Program-made: the position numbers and the translations under genes
Source of the DNA: Leptobrachium leishanense
Lineage: Eukaryota; Chordata; Amphibia; Anura; Megophryidae
Direction of reading: 5' to 3'
NCBI GenBank assembly: GCA_009667805.1
Contig: CM019063.1
Coordinates: 406,478,959-406,542,958 of the forward strand
DNA: 64,000 nt
Notes under the pieces: model-generated
Seen by the model: only the letters and a program-made list of their open reading frames with translations
Told to the model about the DNA's origin: nothing
The model's database searches: none
Part shown: piece by piece, positions 32,942 to 42,767 of the stretch
Numbering within the stretch: position 1 is the stretch's first letter
Layout: every line of letters begins with the position of its first letter

Positions 32942-34549
32942 CAGTCAGGTCCAGAAATATTGGGACCTCAACACAATTCTAACATCTTTGGCTCTATACA
33001 CCACCACAATGGAGTTGGAATGAAACAAAGACAATGTGCTTTAACTGCAGACTGTCAGCTTTAATTTGAGGGTATGTACATCCAACACAGGTGAACGGTT
33101 TAGGACTTACAGCAGTTTGCAGATGTGCCTCCCACTTGTTAAGGGACCAAAAGTAATGGGACAGAATAATAATCATAAATCAAACTTTCCCTTCTTTATA
33201 CTTGGTTGCAAATCCTTTGCAGTCAATCACAGCCTGAAGTCTGGAATGCATAGACATCACCAGACACTGGGTTTCATCCCTGGTGATGCTCTGCCAGGCC
33301 TCTACTGCAACTGTCTTCAGTTCCTGCTTGTTCTTGGGGCATTTTCCCTTCAGTTTTGTCTTCAGCAAGTGAAATGCATGCTCAATGGGATTCAGGTCAG
33401 GTGATTGACTTGGCCATTGCATAACATTCCACTTCTGTCTCTTCAAAAACTCTTTGGTTGCTTTTGCAGTATGCTTTGAGTCATTGTCCATCTGAACTGT
33501 GAAGCGCCATCCAATGAGTTCTGCAGCATTTGGCTGAATGTGAGCAGATAATATTGCCCGAAACACTTCAGAATTCATCCTGCTGCTTTTGTCAGCAGTC
33601 ACATCATCAATAAATACAAGAGAACCAGTTCCATTGGCAGCCATACATGCCCACGCCATGACACTACCACCACCATGCTTCACTGATGAGGTGGTATGCT
33701 TAGGATCATTGCAGCTCCTTTCCTTCTCCATATTCTTCTCTTCCCATCACTCTGGTACAAGTGTATCTTGGTCTCATCTGTCCATAGGATCTTGTTCCAG
33801 AACTGTGAAGGCTTTGTTAGGTGTTGTTTGGCAAACTCTAATCTGGCCTTCCTGTTTTTGAAGCTCACCAATGGTTTACATCTTGTGGTGAACCCTCTGT
33901 ATTCACTCTGGTGAAGTCTTCTCTTGATTGTTGACTTTGACACACACATACACCTACCTCCTGGAGAGTGTTCTTGATCTGGCCAACTGTTGTGAAGGGT
34001 GTTTTCTTCACCAGGGAAAGAATTCTTCGGTCATCCACCACAGTTGTTTTCGTGGTCTCCCGGGTCTTTTGGTGTTGCTGAGCTCACCGGCGCGTTCCTT
34101 CTTTTTGAGAATGTTCCAAACAGTTGTTTTGGCCACGCCTAATGTTCTTGCAATCTCTCTGATGGTTTTTTTTGTTTCTTCAGCCTAATGATGGCTTGCT
34201 TCACTGATAGTGACAGCTATTTGGATCTCATCTTGAGAGTTGACAGCAACAGATTCCAAATGCAAATAGCACACTTGAAATGAACTCTGGGCCTTTTATC
34301 TGCACATTGAACAGCTGAGAAGCCAATTGTTCCATTAACTTTGGTCCCTTAACAAGTGGGAGGCACATCTGCAAACTGCTGTAAGTCCTACACCGTTCAC
34401 CTGAGTTGGATGTACATACCCTCAAATTAAAGCTGACAGTCTGCCGTTGAAGCACATTGTGTTTGTTTCATTCCAACTCCATTGTGGTGGTGTATAGAGC
34501 CAAAGATGTTAGAATTGTGTCGATGTCCCAATATTTCTGGACCTGACTG
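32942..34549 (-). mobile_element. Tc1-like element
   Basis: The ends are CAGTCAGGTCCAGAAATATT and its inverse closing in GGACCTGACTG. TA flanks both sides (32940-32941 and 34550-34551). The inverted repeats run about 235 bp each, inward to near 33178 and 34313, with 'tgtacatccaac' and 'ggaggcacatctgcaaactg' landmarks. The transposase lies between them on the minus strand. Length 1608 bp is normal for Tc1. Confidence 0.92.
33180..34231 (-). pseudogene. Tc1-like transposase (DD34E), disrupted
   Basis: The family protein cuts and pastes the element at TA. The ATG is at 34231, with an in-frame TAG as codon 5. The N-terminal paired helix-turn-helix part is split by a shift at a poly-A run near 34165. 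The catalytic domain shows WTDETKIHLY (first Asp), VQMDNDSKHTA (second Asp) and SPDLNPIEHAFH (Glu), the DD34E triad. A further shift near 33720 separates the first motif from the rest. The frame then continues through KHGGGSVMAWACM to the stop at 33180. About 350 codons overall, the usual length. Confidence 0.85.
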
Positions 34550-34589
34550 TATGTAGAACTTAAAAAATAATAATAAATATTTTTGTGTT

Positions 34590-35330
34590 TTATTGCAGTA
34601 GATTCTGTGATACGCTCATACACACCATACATTTCTGAGTTTTATTGCTGTGGAGCTCTGTGATACACTCATATACACCACACATTACCGGGCTTTTTAG
34701 TGCAGTAGATTCTGTGATACACTCAAACACACCGCTCTTTACGAAGAGTTTTATTGCGCTGGGATACACTCATACACACCACTCTTTACGGAGAGTTTTA
34801 TTGCTGTGGAGCTGTGGGATATGCTCATACACACTGCACATTACTGTGAGTTTTATTGCTGTGGAGCTGTGAAATACACATCGCACACTACCGTGAGTTT
34901 TATTGCACTAGATTCTGTGATACACTCATACACACCGCACATTACTGAGTCTTATTACTGTGGAGCTCTGTGATACGCTCATACACAGCACACCTTACCA
35001 TGAGTTTTATTGCTGTGGAGCTTTGGGATACGCTCATAAACACTGCACATTACAGAGTTTTAATCCTGTGGAGCGCTGTGATTTGCTCATACACAGCGCA
35101 CATTACTGTGAGTTTTATTTCTGTGGTATACGCTCATACACACTGCTCATTACTGTGACTTTTATTGCTGTGGAGCTATGGGATACGCTCATACACACTG
35201 CACATTACTGTGACTTATTGCTGTGGAGCTATGGGATACGCTCATACACACTGCACATTACTGTGACTTTTATTGCTGTGGAGCTATGGGATACGCTCAT
35301 ACACACCGCTCATTACAGCAATTCATTTTG
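34590..35330. repeat. 55-bp minisatellite in element K
   Basis: About 13 units share 'gatacgctcatacacac', 'gcacattactgtga' and 'ttttattgctgtggagct'. The right units are nearly identical with a 55-base period; the left are more diverged. Stop-free frames here are repeat artefacts. Confidence 0.85.
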
Positions 35331-35414
35331 TTTATATAAAAAGGCCCACCAAAGTACTCGGCACCAGGCCTATGATACTCTTAATCCGGCCCTGACTACT
35401 GTCAGTTATATATG

Positions 35415-36535
35415 TGTAGCGCTCACTCCCGGAGGAGCCGCTAAAATTAAACCACGGGTCAGTCTCCCCGCACTAGGGAATAAATATACTCCAACACCGC
35501 AGTAAGTTTTACAAGTTAAAAGGTTTACTAAAAAGATTTGCAGCTCTTGAGACACGGTATATGCAGGAAGATTTACAGTACTTTCGTAACACGATAAACG
35601 CGTAGCGGTAAAAGAAACGAAAACACGAGGGCTTCGTATTTTCGGAAAAAAACCCCGACCGAGCAGAAATTTAAAAGATACGAAATTCGAGGAAAAACCG
35701 CGTAGCGGGACACAATAAAATACACAGTTCTCGTATCACGGTAAACGCGCAGCGGGAACAAAAAAAGGAAAAAATGTTCGGAATGTAACTTTAACTTTGC
35801 CCCCTTGTCCCGATTCGAAAAAAGGAAACTGAGTCCTGCACAGGTTAAGTCCCAGAACATGAAGTGGTGTGTATTCGTGTGTATATGGTACCCGGGTACT
35901 TTTCAGCTGGCCAGTGAGTTTACTTTAAAGATGTCTTCGACTAGTCAGTTGGGGCCCTGTGGGTTTAGAAGGAAAACAGCAGCGTACGCTCTTATTACAT
36001 ACGGCCTTGGGGCCTCTCACCCATCCAGCGCAAGCTCGAGGTTCTGCTGACCCAGGACGTCTCTCCGCTCGATGTTGACTGGGAACGCCGACCACCGGAT
36101 CTGTTGTCTGGCCCTCTGTCTGTCAGCCGCGACTCATCCAGCTTACCGCCTGCTCCCCGCTTCAATCGACCGCGGTACTCCTCACTCGAGGGGTCTTCTC
36201 TCCTTTAACTGCACTCGGACGTATAGAGGGTGATGTCTGTGTCCCGCAAGGCTGGGTGACCCAATCCTAAGGCCCAATCCACTCTGTCTGCGCTCCGGCC
36301 TATCTTTTGGTCTCTCCTTCTCTGTATACATCCGCTCTCCTCTGCTCCCTGGCGCGCTCTGCCTGTTCTCCACGAGGTGCAGGATGTACAGTCTCTCCAA
36401 AAACCACCCACTTCCTGTTTCTTCGCAAAGCATGCCGGGACATGTAGTTCGAATGTCCAGTGTCTTTAATCGTGATTGTCTCCATCTTGTGGCCAAAAAT
36501 GGTACTGCCACAGTAAACTTTAACACATCGCTACA
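35415..36535 (-). repeat. 3' LTR of the Gypsy element
   Basis: The 1121-bp LTR is at the downstream end in the sense of transcription. It holds three copies of an AAACGCG(T/C)AGCGG-like word near 35594, 35697 and 35744, and 'gaataaatatactcc' near 35478, which on the minus strand gives a TATATTTA box about 60 bases from the LTR end. Against the other LTR the differences are mainly single-base indels in homopolymers. Confidence 0.92.
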
Positions 36536-36548
36536 CTCTCCCCCTCCT
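36536..36548 (-). promoter_or_regulatory. Polypurine tract
   Basis: The minus strand reads AGGAGGGGGAGAG directly before the 3' LTR, the position and composition expected for the plus-strand DNA primer of an LTR retroelement. Confidence 0.8.
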
Positions 36549-36613
36549 AGAACTCTTGGGTCTCTCCAAGGAGGTACAACAGTTACATTATCCTTTTACA
36601 ATTTGCACACAGT

Positions 36614-37039
36614 TTATACAGCATATACAGGTTCAGCAGCATACATGCAGTGGGTTAGAAACACTTTCTCAAGCTGACTCATGTTCTGGGCTACCTCAGC
36701 TAACATAGCAGACACTTCGGGCAATCTCTGCACAGTGGTGATGGCCTCTTCAGTGCTATGTCCTGGTGAGTCATAGGTAAGTCGCTGGGGCGGTCGAATA
36801 GAGCGTTTTTGTTCAGGCTCCTTCCGTTCCTCTTCAGGTGGAAGTACTATAGGTATAGGCTCAGTCCTTATGTCTGCCACTGGAGCAGACACTTCCTCCG
36901 AGTACGATCCCTCCAGGGAAGGCATAGAACTGTAGTCGTAAGGTTCGTCTTCAGGAGCTACAGGGTCTCCAACAGTATCCGGGACCCTTAACGGAAGTTC
37001 AAGGGTTTCAGGGAGTTCCATATTCTCGGGGAATCCCAC
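36614..37039 (-). pseudogene. Gypsy Pol C-terminal tail
   Basis: About 140 residues, acidic and Pro-rich, contain RSIRPPQRLTYDSPG, a type of motif found near the Pol C-terminus of some vertebrate Gypsy elements. The segment overlaps the end of the integrase frame and is out of register with it, so a shift near 37030 separates them. The stop is at 36614. The function of the tail is unknown; I infer it belongs to Pol from its position and Arg/Pro-rich character. Confidence 0.6.
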
Positions 37040-37887
37040 TGAAATTCAGGAGCTTCAGCCCTCAAGTTACTTTCCCATCGACAAGGAACTGGGACGACCT
37101 CTTCAGGTTCTGGCGAGCGCATCCAATCTAAACAGAAACTCTCTTCGTCGCTGTCTCTTTCGCTCTCTCCAACAACCCGAGTCTGTTGAGACCGAGTAAC
37201 AGGAGGGACACGTGGAGCATGCGGATTCGCCGGAGGAAGTTCGTTTTCCACTGGTATCCTCACAGCCTCTCTCAAAGGTAACAAGTGATTTCGGTGCCAA
37301 TTCTTGAGGGGACCAGCCTTTCCATCAGGGCGAATCTGATACACCGGCAGACCTGGCAGTTGTTTGCAAACAATGTAAACCTGAGAACTCCATCTATCCG
37401 CCAGCTTGTGTCTCGCAGCAGCACCCAAATTCTTCAACAGAACCCTATCACCGGGTTGTAGATCTTGTATTCGAACCTTCAAATCATAGTTCTTCTTGTT
37501 CCTTTGCTCCCTGTTACCTGAAGTCAAACGGGCCTGTTCAAACGCAGAAGCCAGATTCTTCCGAAGTCTATCCACGTAGTTTCTATGAGAAGCTACCGAC
37601 GTCTGGTCTAGAGATAACCCAAATGCCAAATCAACCGGCAGTCGAGCTTCTCTTCCGAACATAAGACGGTACGGTGAATATCCAGTTGCATCACTCTCCG
37701 TACTGTTATATGCATGCACCAGAGTAGCTATGTGACGACTCCAACTCTGCTTCTCTACATTAGACAAGGTCCCCAGCATGTTTAGCAGCGTGCGATTAAA
37801 CCTTTCAGGCTGAGCATCACCCTGAGGGTGGTATGGCGTAGTTCGAGTCTTTTGAATTCCCAACAACTCCAGCAATTGCCCGACCAA
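36988..37887 (-). pseudogene. Gypsy integrase, C-terminal half of the core and chromatin-binding part
   Basis: It begins just after the second catalytic Asp region. TTPYHPQGDAQPERFNRTLL supplies the catalytic Glu, and YNSTESDATGYSPYRLMFGR is characteristic of Gypsy integrase. It continues to LQPGDRVLLKNLG, the GPY/F-type C-terminal fold (HKLADRW, GLPVYQI, KNWHRNHLLP). It joins the preceding segment through a frameshift near 37900-37930. In the family integrase inserts the cDNA into host DNA. Confidence 0.85.
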
Positions 37888-37899
37888 TCTACTTTCAAA

Positions 37900-38702
37900 G
37901 TCTCTTCCCTGATCAGAGTGTATTCTTCTTGCAGGCCGTAATGAACAAAGAACTTTTCCATCAGCACCTTCGCCACTGTCGGAGCGCGTTGGTCTTTTGT
38001 AGAAAAAGCTTGGGCATAACGGGTGAAATGATCAGTCACTATCAGAATGTTCCCTTGCCCACTAGCATCCGGCTCTAAGCACAGGAAGTCAATGCACACC
38101 AAATCCATGGGTCCCTGACTCTGTAGATGGCTCATTGGAGCAGCTCGGGTTGGTAGAGTTTTCCTCTGAATGCACCTCAGACAGGAATGGCAATAACTCT
38201 CAACTTCAGCCCTCATGCAAGGCCAATAAAACCTATCTCGCACCAACTTAAAAGTTCTCTCAGCACCCAAATGTCCATGCTCATCATGTAATGATCGCAA
38301 CACACTCTCCCTGTGTTTAGTGGGGAGAAATAACTGTTGAATCTCTTCGGAATTGGTCGAGGGGCCCCTTCGGTAGACCACCCCATCCAACATCTTCAAC
38401 CGCTCCCACTCTTTGTAAACCAATCTGGCTCCATCCGGGGAATTGGTTAACAGAATCTCTCGCTGGTTTGCAGTCAGGGCCTTTATGGTCAATGCAATCA
38501 AAGGGTCTCTAGCTTGATCCGCTTTCAGGTCCTGCTTGGAAAAGGTAGGTAGATTTTCATCTCTCAATTGCGTAGGGTTACAGTAGAACTCAGGAACAGC
38601 CGCGGCCATGACTCCTATGGCCTCCGCTTCAACTCCTCCTTGACCCGGCGTTCTGTTCCTTGACACAAAGCTTGCACCCCGTCTGGAGTCACCTGAGTCC
38701 AT
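37900..38702 (-). pseudogene. Gypsy integrase, zinc-binding and first core part
   Basis: The HHCC zinc-binding domain is visible as LHDEHGHLGAERTF followed by SYCHSCLRC. The core starts with MDLVCIDFLCLEPD (first catalytic Asp) and VTDHFTRYAQAF. The frame then departs near 37925, where the region of the second Asp should be, so that residue is out of register. Upstream residues from 38702 to about 38640 overlap the RNase H segment in a different frame. Confidence 0.85.
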
Positions 38703-39001
38703 TCTGTAGTGTAGGGTCTTCTTGATAAAGCATCAGCATCTCGATTGTTCACCCCAGGGCGATACTTCAGGCTGAACCGAAACCCTGACAGAGCGGCCAA
38801 CCACCGATGTCCCGTTGCGTCCAGTTTTGCAGTAGTAAGGATATAGGTGAGAGGATTATTATCCGTCTTAATCACGAACTCAGCTCCATACAGATAGTCT
38901 TTCAACTTGTCCACCACTGCCCACTTCAAGGCTAGGAACTCCAGTTTGTGAGTAGGATAGTTCTTCTCAGAAGGCGCAAGGCTCCGGCTCACGTACGCCA
39001 C
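38615..39001 (-). pseudogene. Gypsy RNase H domain
   Basis: The segment reads YVSRSLAPSEKNYPTHKLEF, LALKWAV, KTDNNPLTYIL and LDATGHRWLAALSGF, then PGVNNRDADALSRRP. This is the classical Ty3/Gypsy RNase H order; the Glu of KLEF and the Asp residues of TDNNPL and ADALSR are present. The domain starts in the RT segment (HVDASREGLGGVL) and is cut off from it by a frameshift near 39005. Confidence 0.85.
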
Positions 39002-40122
39002 AGGCCCAGCAATCCATCATACTCCTGATATAGGACTCCTCCCAGACCTTCTCGGCTGGCATCCACATGTAGTTCATACGGCTTGTGAGGGTCCGCGTAG
39101 GCCAGAACAGGAGCTCGGGTTAGATTCTCTTTCAGCTTCACAAACGCACCTTCACATTGACTAGTCCATTCACCTTGTATGGACTCTTTAGCTTTCCTTG
39201 GTCCTGGAGCGGAGGGGTTTCGGTCAGAGACCTTACAGCCTTCTTCGGTGGTTTCTTTCTGTAGGAGTTTGTTCAGCGGCTGAGCTATCTTTGCGAATCC
39301 TCCCACAAATCTTCGATAGTATGAGCAGAATCCCAAGAAAGATCTAAGTTCAGTGACGTTTCGAGGTCTAGGCCAAGAAGCTACGGCCTCCAACTTTCGA
39401 GGATCTGTCGAAACACCTTCTGCCGAGACCACGTGTCCCAGATATGTGACTGACGGTAAACAGAACTGGCATTTCTCCAGAGACAATTTCAACCCCTCTT
39501 CATGGAGCCTCTTCAAGACTTTCTCCAGTCGTTGCTCATGCTCTTCCAGAGTCTTCCCGAACACAATTATGTCATCCAGGTACACTAACACTTCGATTAG
39601 ATTCATATCCCCGACTGTCTTCTCCATCAACCGTTGGAACGTGGCTGGAGCTCCCGTCAGACCTTGAGGCATTCTATTGAACTCAAAGAACCCCAATGGA
39701 CAAATGAACGCAGTTTTCTCTTTGTCTTCAGGATGCATCGGTATCTGATGATATCCGCTTCGCAGGTCTAGTACACTGAACCACTTTGCTCCAGACAAAC
39801 ACTGTAAGGCATCTTCAATCCGAGGAGTGGCATATTGGTCGGGATGGTTCTTCGGTTCAAGGTGCGATAGTCTATGCACAAGCGGACAGAACCATTCTTC
39901 TTCCTGACCAGCACTATTGGAGATGCATATGGGCTCCTGGACTCTTGAATCACATTGGTTCTCTGCAACTCATTTAGCTGTTCTCGCAGATCATCCAAGT
40001 CTCCCAGCGGAACTCGCCTTGACCTTTCACGAAACGGTTGTCTTCTTGCAACCGAATGCGGTGTTCCGTACTCTTAGCCAGGCCCACATCGAACTCATCT
40101 TTCGAGAATAATTCTTTCCACT
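38989..40122 (-). pseudogene. Gypsy reverse transcriptase
   Basis: The reading passes through three registers. The N-terminal part (from about 40120) has KWKELFSKDEFDVGLA. The next segment (to 39880) has PYASPIVLVRKKNGSVRLC and the IDYRTLN motif. The main segment from 39879 has FSVLDLRSGYHQI, GFFEFNRMPQGLTGAPATF, the catalytic VYLDDIIVF (YLDD codons at 39571-39582), TYLGHVVSAEG and LRSFLGFCSYYRRF. It ends in the start of RNase H. Shifts lie near 40140, 40040, 39870 and 39005. In the family this enzyme copies the element RNA into DNA. Confidence 0.9.
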
Positions 40123-40764
40123 TTAGAACTTGAGACTGAAGACGTTCTTCCACTCAGGTGAAATGGGGGCGTCCTTAGGGTAGAATCTTTCATCTGGAAT
40201 CTCTTTATCCACTCCCCCTCCTAAATCGGTGGAGAGGGGTGTAGCAGACTCTACTTGCCCGATAGGCATTCGTGCTTTAAGGACTACTGGAGAATCTGTC
40301 ACATTGCACACACTGACCGAGACTCTTCCTCGTGTTCTCTTCAGGGCTTTGGTGGAGATTATTTCAGGAATTACTTCGACTCCGGTTTCACTCCCATGAC
40401 TGACATCGGTTCCCAGCACCACATAGGGACCTGGTTGCGATCCGTTCAACTTGACTGAAACCCGGAAGCTCGCTACTTCTCCTGCTTGCAGAACCTTCTC
40501 TGTCCCACCCAATCTCCACAGTCTTCCCACCTCAGCAGGTGCTTTCCGTTCTTCAACCATCCTCTGATAGACCGGTCGTAACATGGGGTGCACTCCTTGA
40601 GTTGACCCTTCTTCCACTACGATGGGGGTCAGGAGACGCCGCACTAGGTCCGTATTCGTCCCCACTATCAGAGAGCTTCTGTTCGCACCCGAGGGTCGGG
40701 GACACACAATGGCCAAGGCGTCACAGCCTCCGGACTGTCCGATGACTTCAGATCCGATCTCCAA
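40123..40764 (-). pseudogene. Gypsy Pol segment between protease and reverse transcriptase
   Basis: About 210 residues continue the end of the protease fold (LEIGSEVIGQSGG, the type of sequence that follows PYDGY in related proteases). A connector follows with VSVSVCNVTDSPVVLKARMP and PIGQVESA. Its register differs from both neighbours. The role of the connector is not known to me. It is present in the expected place, just upstream of RT. Confidence 0.65.
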
Positions 40765-40766
40765 CC

Positions 40767-41288
40767 TTACTTGCAGGTACCCGTCATAGGGGAGTTTCTC
40801 AGTGCCGATGCCCCAGATTCCAAATCCTTCAGTTCTTGCAAAGGAAGATGTTTCAAGTGTTTCTCATAGAAATCTCGGTAGATCAAGGTCACTTGGGCCC
40901 CTGAATCCAACAGGGCTTTAGTATAGACTCCCTCCACTTGGATTGGCACAATAGGAGAAGGACCTATCAGTTGATCAGGAAACTTGGTGGCGGTATCCGG
41001 ACGTTTAGACCCAGTCTGCTGTACCCTGGCCCTTTTTCTGGCCCGTGTAGGTTTTAGGTGTGCATTGCCTCCCCATGACACAGACCCGGACGCTAAGGGA
41101 GTGACTCTTTCAGTCCTGACAGGCTCAGCAGTTGGCCCTGCCTTGGGCCCTCTTGCCCTCTTAGTTTTAAATTGGTTTTTGGAGCGAGGTTCAACTTCTG
41201 GGCACCTAAGTTGCTCCTTTACTGGTGCCCTCTGGCGTTTCCCGCTGGTGGAGTAGATAACAGTCCCTCTAGAGCTTTCAGCAGCCAC
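40767..41288 (-). pseudogene. Gypsy aspartic protease
   Basis: A basic linker (KRARGPKAGPTAEP, RARKRARVQQTGSK) leads to PIQVEGVYTKALLDSGAQVT, with the active-site DSGA triad. The frame is broken near 40800 before the flap-distal part. It overlaps the end of the Gag frame (41219-41288) in the -1 register, which fits a ribosomal frameshift between gag and pol as used by many LTR elements; that is inference. The family enzyme cuts the Gag-Pol polyprotein. Confidence 0.8.
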
Positions 41289-41945
41289 TCAACTTTATCC
41301 CTCTCAGGCTTCCGGCCTTTACATTGCGCACGGAAATGGCCCATTTCTCCACAACCGAAACATCTCTTCCTCGAAAGTGGAGACACAGTTGCTTGTTGAG
41401 GTTCTAATAAGAGATTTGAACCAGACGCCACGGCAACTTCGGTCGTCTGCATACCTGTTAGGAACTTTTGCATCTCCCCCTGCATCTCGGTCACCTTCAT
41501 CAACACCCTGCACAGTTCAGCGTGCGCTTGCTGCAGTTCAGTTTGAGCTTCCTGTACCTTCTTTACAGTCTTAAACAACTCGCTTCGTTCGGAAGGGTTC
41601 GATTCTTTGGCAGCCTTTTCGATGAATTTAAAACCCACTAACTGTTCCTGTTCATCCAGGTCAGATCCATAAGTGTCTAACGAGTCGTTTTCAGGCTGCA
41701 GACCGTCGTTATATCTGGCAGGTTGTGCATAAGCCCTTTCTCCCCGTCTGAAGGATTTTTCTTCCAGCAGAGCCTCCTCCTCTCGTACAACTCGGATCAG
41801 TTCCAGGTACTTCAACTCTTGATTAACTGCTCTGCTTCTCAGCTGCATCATCACCGGATCTAACGGTTGAGAGCCCCTCAGGATCTGCTTTATTCGAATC
41901 TTATCTACGTCAGCCGGTTTGGCCCTTTCTTGAGAAGTATTTGGT
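41219..41945 (-). pseudogene. Gypsy Gag, nucleocapsid part with zinc knuckle
   Basis: It continues Gag after a 1-base shift near 41945. A coiled-coil-like stretch (FKTVKKVQEAQTELQQAHAE, then VLMKVTEMQGEMQKFL) precedes the zinc knuckle CFGCGEMGHFRAQC, an exact CX2CX4HX4C. A basic tail with GRKPERDK follows. The stop is at 41219. The knuckle binds element RNA in this family. Confidence 0.85.
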
Positions 41946-42708
41946 GCAAAATCTTATCCAGGCGCCTCATGTAATCAATCATTCTCTCACCTCTCTTCTG
42001 ATAGGTATGTTCGTACTGATATACCAGTTCCGCTGCCTTTTCTGTTCGCCCAAAAACTTCTTCAAGAACGTTCAAATAATCCAAAGCAGTACAATCTTTT
42101 CTACTCAATTTTAGGTTTCTCACCGCTTCTGACGCAGGTCCCTTTAAACTCTCGGTGATCCTTTGCTTTTTCTGGGCCTCAGGGACGTCCCACTCATCCA
42201 GTGCCTGCATCGCCTGTTCCACCCATTCCTCAAAGGTTTCTTCTCCCGCCGGAGTTGGTACATTTCCTGTAAAGTTCCTTAACCGTCGATAACCGAAATT
42301 AGTGTGAGGAGGGCTTGTTTTCTGACATTTGGCCAGCAAATCTCCAATAGCCACGATAAATTCAGGCCCGATCATGGCCAACGGACTGGGCGCGGGAACA
42401 CTTGCGGATTCACCACGTGGCGCACTTGGCTGAATTAGTTGGACTTCCACCTCATCTTCCAGCTCCACGCTCGCGCCCCGAAAACATGCTGGAATACCTT
42501 TTCTCCATTCAAGAAGAACATGCGTGTGAGAGGTATCTGGGTTTTTCTTAATGTCCAGGATTAACCCCCGATGATCTGGTGCTAGCGTGGCCACGGCCTG
42601 GCGAATCTGATCTTCGGCCCAAGTGTCTGCGGGAATATCCATGACTATGCAACATGCTAACTGACTACTGTGCTCCCCACACCATTCGGCAGCAGTGTCT
42701 GGATCCAT
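41905..42708 (-). CDS. Gypsy Gag, N-terminal and capsid part (PNMA-like)
   Basis: The ATG at 42708 is the first after the primer-binding site. The first ~95 residues (AEWCGEHSSQLACCIVMDIP, then VLLEWRKGIPACFRG) resemble the RRM-like N-terminus of vertebrate PNMA proteins, which descend from this kind of Gypsy gag. A capsid-like helical part follows (LRNFTGNVPTPAGEETFEEW, EAVRNLKLSRKD, YLNVLEEVFGRTE and YQYEHTYQKRGERMIDYMRR). The frame leaves register near 41945 and stops at 41905. In the family Gag builds the particle. The PNMA resemblance is from memory of the family and was not searched. Confidence 0.8.
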   Translation of the reverse strand: MDPDTAAEWCGEHSSQLACCIVMDIPADTWAEDQIRQAVATLAPDHRGLILDIKKNPDTSHTHVLLEWRKGIPACFRGASVELEDEVEVQLIQPSAPRGESASVPAPSPLAMIGPEFIVAIGDLLAKCQKTSPPHTNFGYRRLRNFTGNVPTPAGEETFEEWVEQAMQALDEWDVPEAQKKQRITESLKGPASEAVRNLKLSRKDCTALDYLNVLEEVFGRTEKAAELVYQYEHTYQKRGERMIDYMRRLDKILHQILLKKGPNRLT

Positions 42709-42745
42709 ATTTAACCCTTTAGATGCGGTTTTTCCAGAGACTGGA

Positions 42746-42765
42746 ATCCCGGAAACGAGCCCCCA
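42746..42765 (-). promoter_or_regulatory. Primer-binding site, tRNA-Pro type
   Basis: Two bases inside the 5' LTR the minus strand reads TGGGGGCTCGTTTCCGGGAT. This is the complement of the tRNA-Pro 3' end with 2 extra bases in the middle. A tRNA-Pro primer is familiar from many vertebrate retroviruses and some Gypsy elements. Confidence 0.8.
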
Positions 42766-42767
42766 CG

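Larger units (their letters stand above)
30100..35394. mobile_element. hAT-type element K carrying nested insertions
   Basis: It starts CAGGGCCGGATTAACATAGG (30100) and ends CTTAATCCGGCCCTG (35394), inverse ends of about 13 bp. The flanking octamers are ACTACTAT (30092-30099) and ACTACTGT (35395-35402), a 7/8 match typical of an aged hAT duplication. Inside are a solo LTR (30702-31699), a SINE tail, a Tc1 element and a minisatellite. I see no transposase for K itself. Confidence 0.75.

Noticed and set aside
34960..35505. Plus-strand 181-codon frame with repeated DTLIH-type units
   Set aside because: It reads through the 55-bp minisatellite in element K.
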